From: Ephydatia muelleri
Taxonomy: Eukaryota; Porifera; Demospongiae; Spongillida; Spongillidae
Length of the DNA stretch: 64,000 nucleotides
Direction: 5' to 3'
Assembly (NCBI GenBank): GCA_013339895.1
Contig: JABACO010000014.1
Coordinates: 7,848,892 to 7,912,891 of the forward strand
Positions 20,126-29,802 of this stretch are shown here, piece after piece; the first letter of the stretch is position 1; every line of letters starts with the position of its first letter. The notes beneath the pieces are model-generated. The model was not told where the DNA came from. It saw only the letters and a program-made list of their open reading frames with translations, and ran no database searches. Made by a program: the position numbers and the translations under genes.

Positions 20126-20321
20126 GACAATCAGAGAAAGCACAACCAAGTGATCAAGATGTTACTCAGACTTTAGCTAGTGGAAATCACCATGTGGATA
20201 GTGCTACCAGGGAAAAGAAAAGAAATCCGAGCTGACTTTGTCCTTTGCATGCACAATGTGTGATAAGAGATATGATACCAGCTCTGCTCTGCACACGCAT
20301 CAACATAAAATTCATGAATAA
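20126..20321 (+). CDS. Possible terminal exon of a C2H2 zinc-finger gene (frame break inside)
   Basis: A pyrimidine-rich stretch of about 100 nt ends ctcctccag at 20125, a strong acceptor. The exon then reads GQSEKAQPSDQDVTQTLASG and, after a one-base frame change in the A-rich run near 20213-20225, ends in a classic C2H2 finger, CTMCDKRYDTSSALHTHQHKIH (C-X2-C-X12-H-X4-H), followed at once by a stop. A single C-terminal finger at a stop suggests a last exon of a DNA-binding protein. No upstream exon was identified, and the frame change may be an assembly indel. Confidence 0.4.
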
Positions 20322-20960
20322 ATGATAAGAGACGTGTGTCCAAAGAAAAATTCCAGCCTTTTTAAACTATTGGTATTGCAAGTCAGTGTACTGTAAATTT
20401 GCAAGCACTATGGTACTTCAGCATAGACATGCAATGTATGATGGGTGGGGGAGATGTAGCAATATAACCACAACTAAAAAGGTGACAATGCAACAACCTA
20501 GCAGGCACTGCCAACAATTAGGCAGGGACATCAGATGTTACACCCTCACACCTCCTCCTGTTTCCCCCTCACCTTATTTGTAGTGTACTTTCCTTAATGC
20601 TACATGTAGTTCAAAACTACTTTTTCTAACTTCCATGAAGAACATGTACAAGGTACCTGTGTCCCTGTAGGTTACCACCATTTGGCTTGCTTGTCTATGT
20701 AAACCACTGACCACCCACAATCTGTACTGATAAGGGTTTAATAATATTCAGAAAAGGCTTACACCAACATACATCCTCTTGCATGTAGAGTTCAATCTCA
20801 ACAAAAATCTAGTGCAAGCTCTGTCTCTCTTGTAGTAGCCTTTTCTGACTGCATGTAGCCTGCAAATCCCAAAAATACATTCCACTGCCTACTAGAGATA
20901 TTGGAGATGGAACACTTCCTTTGAAACCATAGTTATAGTGGTAAATATTAAAAACCATCC
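20322..20960. other. Intergenic, no feature recognised
   Basis: AT-rich sequence before the polypurine array. No motif found. Confidence 0.35.
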
Positions 20961-20972
20961 CTAACCAAGGGG

Positions 20973-21426
20973 TGGATGTAATGGGAAGGAAGGTAGAGGG
21001 AGGAGGAGGAGGGGGAGGGGAGGAGGAGGAGGGGGGAGGGGAGGAGGAGGAGGGGGGAGGGAGGAGGGGAGGGGAGGAGGAGGAGGGGAGGAGGAGGAGG
21101 GGGAGAGAGGAGGGGGAGGAGGAGGGGAGGAGTGGATGCAATGGGAAGAAAGGTAGGAGGAGGAGGAAGAGGAGGAGGGGTGAGGAGGAAGGGAGGATGG
21201 GATGGAGGGGAGGAGGAGGGGGATACAATGGGAAGGAAGGTTGAAGGAGGAGGAGGAAGAGGAGGAGAGAGGGTGGAGGTGAAGGAGGAGGGGTGGATGC
21301 AATGGGATGGTAGGTAAGAGGAGGAGGACGGAGAGGAGGAGATGGAGGAAGAGAAGGAGAGGGAGGAGAAAGAGGAGGATATGAAGAGAAGGAGGAGAAA
21401 GAGGAGGAGGAGTAGGAGTAGGAGTA
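20973..21426 (+). repeat. Polypurine array with ordered 'GGATGCAATGGGAAGGAAGGT' spacers
   Basis: GGAGGA-type purine tracts are punctuated by a 20-21 bp spacer (ggatg(t/c)aatgggaaggaag or variants) at about 20973, 21133, 21221 and 21294. This is a higher-order structure absent from the other polypurine tracts. It directly abuts module copy 3 at 21427. Confidence 0.75.
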
Positions 21427-22022
21427 GGAATAGAAATATATCCAAAATGAACAGTTAAGAATACGTGTAGACCAGTATCATCTTTATGGGCATTTAGAAT
21501 CTCATACAGTGCACATTTGTTACGGTATTGCATACCTCAAACATGTACATTATTTGATTATTATGCTTGCAAATTTATCTTTATGGGATACATTTATCTT
21601 TGGTACAGATAATAACTATGATGTTGAAAGTAAGAAAGAGAAGAAGGAGGGGGAGAGCAGGGCAGGGGGAGGAGGGAGGGGGGAGGAGTAGGGGAGGAGA
21701 GGAGGGGGAGGAGGAGGGGAGGAAGGGGAGGATTAGGGGGAGGAGGGGGAGGAGGAGGGGAGGAGATGGAGGGGGAGGAGGAGGGGAGGAAGGGGAGGAG
21801 GTTAGGGAGGAGGGGGGAGGAGGAGGGGAGGAGGGAGGAGGGGGATGAGGAGGGCGAGGAGGAGGGGAGGGAGAAGAAGTAGAGGGGAGGAGGAGAGAGG
21901 GGAGGAGGAAGAGGAGAGGAGGAGGAAGAGGGAGGATAAGAGAGGGGAGAAGGAGAGAGGGGGAGAAGAGAGGGGAGGAGGAGAGAGGGGAGAAGAGAGG
22001 GCGAGGAGGAGAGAGGAGGGAG

Positions 22023-22107
<85 letters not shown>

Positions 22108-22192
22108 CATGTATGTGTGTGTGCATGTGTGTGTGTGACTGTGTGTGGCGTGGGCGTGTTTGTGTGTGCAAAGATACAGTAGGTAGGTGTGT
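21427..22192 (+). repeat. Module copy 3: TRAF intron/exon fragment + polypurine tract + (TG)n
   Basis: Same order as 4766-5500: ggaatagaaatatatcc, a TRAF-intron-like segment, ggtacagataataactatg, an exon fragment (gttgaaagtaagaaagag), a purine tract to 22024, (TG)n to 22104, and tgcaaagatacagtaggtagg. Here the TG tract is regular and the left border is not interrupted by a retrotransposon. Confidence 0.8.
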
Positions 22193-22650
22193 GGCAGGTA
22201 ACAATGCAAGTGCGTAGTGCATGTTCACGTGCTATGTGAGCTAAGTTATTGCATCCCTGCAGTGTAGCCGAGTGGGCGTGACAGGAATGAAGTTAAGCAA
22301 GCGAATGTGGGAAAGCTTTATAATACACTACTAGGTACCGAACGGTGATGCGAGTGACTAGGAAAAAAAATCCTTACGCGCGTCTGCGACGTGGGAGGCG
22401 GCGACAACCATCAGGCGCTAGCTGACAACCATTCACTTGGATCCGTTAATTCGGTACGATCGTCATACGAAGTGATAACTCATCTTCTTTGACCCTTATA
22501 GCATAGATAATCTATGCTTATAGCCAAACAACACAACAAAAAACAAACAGACTCTGAGTTGCGAACGGCTATATAGCAGGCGGAGAATGGGCGGAACAAG
22601 GAAATGATTAATATTCATGCAGAACGGGAGAATGGAACTAGGGTTGCCTG
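22193..22650. other. CpG-containing intergenic segment
   Basis: 22230-22480 has more CpG (acgcgcgtctgcgacg, ggcggcgac) than the surroundings, compatible with an unmethylated regulatory segment, but no gene start was found beside it. It contains the 15-bp micro-hairpin at 22502. Confidence 0.3.
22495..22523. mobile_element. Minimal micro-hairpin (15 bp) with exact 7-bp direct repeats
   Basis: CATAGAT-A-ATCTATG (22502-22516) is flanked by CTTATAG at 22495-22501 and 22517-22523. It has the same end type and the same duplication length as the larger copies at 10957 and 54794. Confidence 0.55.
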
Positions 22651-23029
22651 GGCAAATCGAGCGGCAGGAAATGTGCATTAACTTTGCACACTTGTATCTC
22701 CGCAACGGATAGAGTCAAAATTAACGAACAGAACAAATCAAGAGCTATAGGACCCCTCTACCTAAAAACCGAATTTGAAGCGATTTGATTACTCCTGCCG
22801 AAAGTTATGACAGGTTCATACCCTGTGGGGTATCGGACGTTGCAATACGGGCACGGAGCAAGTGCAAGACCCCCAAAAATATTTTACGGTAGAGAAATGG
22901 TGTAGTATGACGTGTAGAATATAGGAAGTTGATAGCTTAAGCCCTTAAGGAGTTTTAGCGATTCAAACGTGAAGCATTTGTATAACTTTTTATATATATA
23001 GCCACTTCATTTTCTCGGAAACTGACTCA
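22650..23029 (-). mobile_element. Family B DNA element, reverse orientation
   Basis: The reverse complement of the 36453-36800 and 63590-63950 copies. Shared blocks are the end cagtttccgagaaaatgaa, gcttcacgtttgaatcgcta, ggggtcctatagctctt- and ccgtt(g)cggagatac-like segments. It lies immediately beside the 112-bp inverted repeat at 23042. Confidence 0.7.
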
Positions 23030-23041
23030 TTTTTATTACAA

Positions 23042-23321
23042 GTAAATAAAAACATTCTCTAACGAGAAAGTTGTTGGTATATAGGATTGACCAATGGTGG
23101 TGTAAAAAGCATGGAAACAAGAGTGACAGAAATTTGACTGGAAAATTGAAATAGGCCTATATTTAGCACACTAACGTTATAACAGTGCATGCCTGAGTGA
23201 TGGGCTAAATATTTCAATTTTCCAGTCAAATTTCTGTCACTCTTGTTTCCATGCTTTTTACACCACCATTGGTCAATCCTATATACCAACAACTTTCTCG
23301 TTAGAGAATGTTTTTATTTAC
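23042..23321. mobile_element. Foldback element with perfect 112-bp arms
   Basis: 23042-23153 and 23210-23321 are exact reverse complements, separated by a 56-nt spacer. No terminal duplication is evident. The absence of any mismatch implies recent formation or arm-to-arm conversion. It encodes nothing. Confidence 0.85.
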
Positions 23322-23755
23322 ATGTTTCATTAGTTTTTTCCTCTGGCGTATTTATAAGTGGTCACAAATTGATTTTTGAAGGGAGGGTGGGAGGTTTAAA
23401 ATTTTAATAATAGAAATTATATGTATAGGAGTTCTTAATGTTATTTACTGTTCGGCCTTGTCCTCTATGTTTCCCCCACACTGGATGAAACAGTGCATTT
23501 ACACCGTATGGAAATATTATGTAAATGTGATGTATATGTGACATTTACTTACATTTACATCTTTTTACAATTTTGCAAATGTCGTATTTATACGATGCGC
23601 AGATCATTAATATGTACGACAGAAGCTATGAATGGACAGATGCAGCAATATGCTATTTGGCGCAAATATTCCCATTGGTCCACGCGGGTTTGTATGACGT
23701 AATTACTGAGCAGAGATTTCAAATCTAAGCGCTGGCTAAGCAATTCAAGCTGAGA
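23322..23755. other. Leader region before the Tnp2-type transposase
   Basis: AT-rich sequence with no convincing terminal repeat. The transposon's own left end should lie here or further left. Confidence 0.3.
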
Positions 23756-26700
23756 ATGCCTCGTAACCGTCGTTATTGCCCACACTGTCGTGAAACAGTC
23801 TCGTCAAATACGTACCTGAAGCATAGAAAGCTATATTTCGACGCATCGTCGAATTCGTGGGCAATGAAAAATGTATTAGCGGCAGCTTCATCAGATGAGA
23901 GCGATTTGGAGAACGAGCAATTTTTTAATGCAAGCATATATGATTCAGATGAAGCAGAAGGTAAAAAATGCTGCTTCAATTATTGTATCTGCTAGTGTAT
24001 ACACTACACAAATCGCACCACACTATGCATGCAATAGTGCTGCGAATCATTAACCGATTGCTTGAATACCACACAATAGATATGCAAGATAATCAGGATG
24101 AAGAAATTGGAGAACTTGAAAAAGGCTACGAAGAGGAAGAAATAATAGATGATGGAGAAATGTGGGATGACCATGCTGCAGACATTGATGAGGATATTCA
24201 AGGTAATAGCACTTCAGATCTCCTTCCCAATCATGTAATGCCGACGGCTGAAGATGTAGAGGAAGAATCGATCTCAAGGAAAGCACATGCCGTAATAATC
24301 TGTTTTCTAACCATTCTACTGAAATGGTTTTGTCGGCACAATATTGGAATTAACGCCATCGGCACCTTGCTAACTGTTTTGCAATTCTACTGCTTTTTAT
24401 TGAAACAGTTTTCCCCCCTATTAGCCTCGATATCATTCATCTTCCTAAGTCTTTGAGAAGCTTACGAAACATCTTACGTGTTAACAGAAATAGTTTTATC
24501 AAGTTTGTTGTATGTCCTAAATGTCACTCCATATATAATTTAGATGATGTACTCACTACTATAGAAAACGTTTGCACATATTGCGAGTACCCCCCAGCAT
24601 CCTCATCGAGCACGTAGAAAACCATGTGGCTCACCATTGGTGGCTAGAATAAAACTAAAGGATGGTTCATTGAGAGCATATCCCCACAAAATGTATTGTT
24701 ACAAATCAGATTCTCTTGCAGAATCATTGAAATTGCAGTTTAGTCGTCCAGGTGTCCTGCTAGCCTGTGAAAAATGGAGGCAAAGAACTATCCCTAGCAA
24801 TGCACTGCATGACATATATGATGGTAGAGTGTGGAAGGAGTTCATGCATGTAAATAACACTCCTTTTTTAGCTGCTCCGACTAATGCTGAATGTGGATTG
24901 GTTCAATCCTTACAAACACTCCCCTTATAGTGTTGGTGCTGTTTATTTGGTCATTCTGAATCTGCCAAGATCAATGCGCTTTAAAAAAGAAAACATTATT
25001 TTAGTTGGTGTAATACCAGGTCCCCATGAGCCATTCGTTGCATATCAATACATACCTTGATCCACTTGTTGAAGAGTTAAACATTTTATGGAAAGATGGA
25101 ATTCAAATACTATCCCCAGATGCACATGACCCCATCACTTTAAGAGCTGCTTTGCTTTGTGTAGCCTGTGACACACCAGCAACAAGAAAGGTGTGTGGCT
25201 TTTATGGCCACATGGCAAAATGTGGTTGCTCAAAGTGCACAAAAATTTTGAGACAAACCCAGATAATGGGGCCATGTGTTATGGTGGTGATTTCAATACA
25301 GTTTCAGCCCCACGCAAAGAGGATGAACATCGTGCACAAGCCTTTTTAGGACAACAGCAAGTCAGCAATGCTGCAAAGCAAAGAGTTGAGTCGCTGAGTG
25401 GGTCAAGATTTACATCTCTGATGCATTTGGAATACTTTGATTGCATAAGGTTTCACATCATTGATGCCATGCATAACCTCTTTTTAGGTACTGCGAAACA
25501 TGTAATGAAAAACATATGGTTAAATGAAGATTCCCCCATTATACCAAAAAATCGCCATACCATTTTACAATCAAAGGTGGATAAATGTGCATTTCCGTCA
25601 TCATTAGGAAGAATACCAAATAAAATTGCTTCTGGATTTAGTTCATTTACAGCAGATGAATGGAAAATATGGACAATGACCCTTTCAATGCATGTGCTGG
25701 AGGGTGAGCTGGAACAGACACATTTAAATTGTTGGCATCTTTTTGTTCGCGCATGTCAAATCTTAGTGTCACCAATGCTAACAATTGAAAAGGCAGAACA
25801 AGGTCATGACCTACTAGTAAAATTTTGTATTGAATTTGAGAGATTGTATGGCATTGAGAAAGTCACTCCAAATATGCATATGCATACACATCTAGTTGAA
25901 TGCATTAAGGATTATGGGCCTGTTTATGCATTCTGGCTTTTTTCATTTGAAAGGTACAATGGTATACTGGGTAACTATCGAACCAATAACCGATCAGTGG
26001 AAGTTCAGTTCATGCAACACTTCATGCATGATGTACAAGTTGACAATCTGAATATTCCTGTAGAGTGCTTGAATGTACAGACGTCCGAAAACAATGCAAC
26101 AATTGTTCAACAAAGATTTCAGCACTGGTACATTAAATGATATGTGCTCAGAACATGGCATGGAGTATTGTGCAGTTATTGCTTGTTCAAAACTATCAGT
26201 TCATGATGTGCCCACCAGCATCTGGTCCATCAGTGCTCCCTTTTGTTTATCAGGAGCTGCATCAGAGCACTATCTTGATGGAGACAGTACACTGTATTTG
26301 GCCAATGCATATCAAGTGATGTACAAACAGGATGTTATTAATACACATTTTTCATTTCGTGCTATGTCATACACATACATCAAAAATGGAAACACAGTGT
26401 ATGGATCAATAGGAAGCCGTTCCAAAAGATCATGCTACATCCTTGCAGCATGGTGTGGTAAAGATGGTCATGTGGACAAAACTACAGAAGAACTTCGCCC
26501 AGGCCATGTTATGAATTATTTTCAACACAATTACACCATGCTTGTAAACACAAAATCACATATTTTTGCATTTGTCAAATGGTATCAACACTACCAGAGT
26601 CATCATGCTACATCATCACAAGTGTGGTACGCTTATCTGTATGAACCATTTGGCCCAGCATCATTCTTACCAGTACAAAGAATACACTCACAGTTTGTTG

Positions 26701-26816
26701 CAGCAAGTACAAAGCTAAATGATGAAAGCGTTCTTTATATCTGCCCACTACAACAGAAGGTTTTTTTTATAATTACATACATGTATGTACACAATGGACA
26801 GTGTCATAAATTATGA
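23756..26816 (+). pseudogene. Tnp2/Plavaka-like (CMC-superfamily) transposase, frame-broken
   Basis: A candidate first exon (from ATG 23756) has a CPHC...H zinc-finger-like start and an acidic stretch and ends at a gtaaaa donor (about 23960). A second acidic exon is likely at about 24088-24203. The transposase body then runs MVARIKLKDGSL (24637), WFNPYKHSPYSVGAVYLVIL (about 24898), SLHINTYLDPLVEEL (about 25035), VACDTPATRKVCGFYGH (about 25165) and FHIIDAMHNLFLGTAKH (about 25450), the signature of this family. It continues to a C-terminal region with FVKWYQHY and FLPVQRIHSQ (to 26816). Frames change near 24895, 25034, 25250 and 26120. Its activity would be cut-and-paste DNA transposition. This is a relic, or an element blurred by indels. 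Confidence 0.7.
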
Positions 26817-27227
26817 TTTCAATCATGTATGAATTTTGCCAGTTGTAATGATTAAAGCTGTCACTCATGTATTACTAAAATAGAGTGGATTTGAAATTGT
26901 GAGTGAAAAAAATCAAACGTCATAGAGGATAGGGTAAGAGGAGCACTAACAAAAGAGGAGGGGAAGTAAAGCATAGCTACACAAAGCTTTTCAAAGTGGG
27001 AGGAGCTGTTGGCACTAGGCCATTCCATATATGGGCATGAACACAACTCATGTACATGTATAAACAAGTTCATGGCAGCTGCACTTTTACAAAACAGCAC
27101 AACACATCTAACTTGCTCCAATCAACAACTCCCCACTCACTGACCACATCCATGGACCCACATAACAGCAGAGTCCATTAACCCTATACAGTACTTAGTG
27201 AACTAACCACACATCACAAGGATGTCA

Positions 27228-28510
27228 GAAGCATAGGGCACATCCAGGTCATATTCTAATTCAATGACAACTAGACACCATGAAGCCACATCTAGTTCCA
27301 GGTGATATTCTAATTCAATGACAACTAAACACATGGATACAAGGCTAAACTCATATCGGATATCGCTCACATTAGCACATTCTGTGAGCATGGTCACTGT
27401 CATTGCTCCAACAGAAGGGCAGTGTGAAGCCACATCTAGTTCCAGGTGATATCCTAATTCAATGACAACTAAACACCAAACACTATGGATACAAGGCTAA
27501 ACTCATATCGGATATTGCTCACATTAGCACACTCTGTGAGCATGGTCACTGTCATTGCCCCAACAGAAGGGCAGTCTAAAGCCACATCTAGTTCCAGGTG
27601 ATATTCTAATTCAATGACAACTAAACACCAAACACCATGGATACAAGGCTAAACTCATATCGGATATTGCTCACATTAGCATACTCTGTGAGCATGGTCA
27701 CTGTCATTGCCCCAACAGAAGGGCAGTGTGAAGCCACATCTAGTTCCAGGTGATATTCTAATTCAATGACAACTAAACACCAAACACCATGGATACAAGG
27801 CTAAACTCATATCGGATATCGCTCACATTAGCACACTTTGTGAGCATGGTCACTGTCATTGCCCCAACAGAAGGGCAGTCTGAAGTCACATCTAGTTCCA
27901 GGTGATATTCTAATTCAATGACAACTAAACACCAAACACCATGGATACAAGGCTAAACTCATATCGGATATCGCTCACATTAGCACACTCTGTGAGCATG
28001 GTCACTGTCATTGCCCCAACAGAAGGGCAGTCTGAAGCCACATCTAGTTCCAGGTGATATTCTAATTCAATGACAACTAAACACCAAACACCATGGATAC
28101 AAGGCTAAACTCATATCGGATATCGCTCACATTAGCATACTCTGTGAGCATGGTCACTGTCATTACCCCAATAGAAGGGCAGTCTGAAGCCACATCTAGT
28201 TCCAGGTGATATTCTAATTCAATGACAACTAAACATCAAACACCATGGATACAAGGCTAAACTCATATCGGATATCGCTCACATTAGCACACTCTGTGAG
28301 CATGGTCACTGTCATTGCTCCAACAGAAGGGCAGTGTGAAGCCACATCTAGTTCCAGGTGATATTCTAATTCAATGACAACTAAACACCAAACACCATGG
28401 ATACAAGGCTAAACTCATATCGGATATTGCTCACATTAGCACACTCTGTGAGCATGGTCACTGTCATTGCCCCAACAGAAGGGCAGTCTAAAGCCACATC
28501 TAGTATTCTA
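27228..28510 (+). repeat. 152-bp tandem satellite, about 8.5 units
   Basis: The start point gccacatctagttccagg recurs at 27285, 27429, 27581, 27733, 27885 (as gtcacatc), 28037, 28189, 28341 and 28493. The spacing is exactly 152 in every interval except the first, which is 144 because of an eight-base deletion. Units differ by only a few substitutions. As 152 is not a multiple of three, no continuous reading frame exists. Confidence 0.95.
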
Positions 28511-28712
28511 ATTCAATGACACGTACAGAGGCCTTCTTCTTTTCGGGATCGGCCTTGTAGCTGTCGCGTACAGAGGCCTTCTTCTGTTCGGGATCGACCT
28601 TGTAGCTGTCGCGTACAGAGGCCTTCTTCTTTTCGGGATCGGCCTTGTAGCTGTCGCGTACAGAGGCCTTCTTCTTTTCGGGATCGGCCTTGTAGCGCAC
28701 TCGGGCTTTAGC
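28511..28712 (-). repeat. 45-bp coding minisatellite (15-residue KADPEKKKASVRDSY repeat)
   Basis: Four copies of a 45-bp unit, in frame on the minus strand, encode YKADPEKKKASVRDS with variants (KVDPEQKK). Repeats of this kind occur in large predicted proteins of sponges and some cnidarians, some with helicase-like domains. That link is from memory and no such domain is visible here. Upstream the frame meets a stop after eight residues; downstream it runs straight into the 152-bp satellite (VIELEY then stop). It is therefore a fragment, not a gene. Confidence 0.7.
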
Positions 28713-29039
28713 CTAGTTTTCTTGTGATTAAATAACGTCTTGCTTTTGAAGGTATTTCGCTCGTTGTTTAGATCTCTTTTTAGATTACGCGAAGGCAATT
28801 TAACTTCACTAGCCAAAGTATCGATTAAACTGCGATAATAGGGTTGGAGTACAAATAACTTCATTGAACAATAATAAACCAAATAAACTTCTGCAATAAC
28901 TTCATACCTATTCTTATATAGAACTTGCTACCGCATGAGGTACTTCTCTTTCTAGGTGTCTATATGACCTTAAAGGATAACGTGGAGGTGATATTGGTGC
29001 TATTGCAGTTATTCAAAACCGTTCGTAGCTCGAGTTATA
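28713..29039. other. Anonymous segment between minisatellite and polypurine tract
   Basis: AT-rich with no recognised family. A minus-strand frame here (basic, RPIPKRRRPLY repeats) is the out-of-frame reading of the 45-bp repeat. Confidence 0.35.
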
Positions 29040-29046
29040 CCTTCCT

Positions 29047-29256
29047 AAGGAGGGGAGGGGAGGGGGGAGGGGGAGGGGGAGGGGGAGGGGGAGGGGGAGG
29101 GGAGGGGAGGGGGCGGGGAGGGGGAGGGGAGGGGAGGGGGGAGGGGAGGGGGAGGGGGAGGGGGAGCGAGGGAGGGGAGGGGAGGGGGAGGGGGGAGGGG
29201 GAGTGAGGGAGGGGGAGGGGCGGGGAGAGGGGGAGGAGGAGGAGGGGAGAAGAAGA
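29047..29256 (+). repeat. (GGGGAG)n polypurine tract
   Basis: About 210 bases of GGGGAG/GGGAGG, followed by gaagaagaaagaagaagacgacgac. Unlike the other purine tracts it is not preceded by the TRAF exon fragment. Such G-rich repeats could form quadruplexes. Confidence 0.85.
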
Positions 29257-29416
29257 AAGAAGAAGACGACGACGACGACAAAGAATTATTTTTAGGATGG
29301 GCACGATTCGATTGTTTCTCTAAAAGTACACCGTTTTATGACACGGAACAAACGTAGAACTGTAGATCTTTGAGTTCTCGTTCCATCGCGAAGGTCGGGC
29401 TACGCCCAATTAACTA

Positions 29417-29700
29417 GGGGGGGGGGGGGGGGGGGGGGAGGATACCGCTCCATAAAGAAATGGCCCGTACGGAATTGGCTCATACGCTTTAACGGTGTAG
29501 GTAGACGACCGAAACAGCCTGTACGGGTACGGCAGACGAAATGTCAGCGTGCGAACACGTGCGACAAAGCGTGACTCGCAGCTACAGCCGCTTTCTATCG
29601 GTCCGCACACGAGAGCCGCGATCGTACAACCGACAAATTTAGGATCCAATTGAATACGGTTAGGCGGAATTACGCATATGAACCGCTGTGTGCAAGTTTA
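29417..29700 (+). promoter_or_regulatory. CpG-rich segment, candidate promoter of the SH3-GTPase gene
   Basis: After a G run (29417-29438) comes about 200 bases dense in CpG (cccgtacgg, gtgcgacaaagcgtgac, gagccgcgatcgtac). It ends about 120-150 bases before the ATG at 29803, in an otherwise CpG-poor region. Position and composition suggest a promoter; no TATA box or initiator was identified. Confidence 0.4.
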
Positions 29701-29802
29701 CCGGCTCATGGTACAAGATGACGCGCGATAAATAGACCCGAGGTCGAGGGTTCAATAATTAGACTTTATTAAAATTACTGTTTTTTTTTGTGTGATTAAA
29801 TT

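Noticed and set aside
22255-22300. tRNA-like start (gtagccgagtgg)
   Set aside because: No matching acceptor stem, anticodon arm or T-arm (gttcga-type) follows at the right spacing.
27228-28500. Repeat protein encoded by the 152-bp array
   Set aside because: The unit length is not a multiple of three and stops occur in every frame.
28508-28882. Minus-strand frame of 124 codons rich in RPIPKRRRPLY
   Set aside because: It is the out-of-frame reading of the 45-bp repeat; the KADPEKKK frame is the one with a known repeat pattern.
29700-29765. tRNA T-arm-like ggttcaat at 29747
   Set aside because: No D-arm or acceptor complement nearby.
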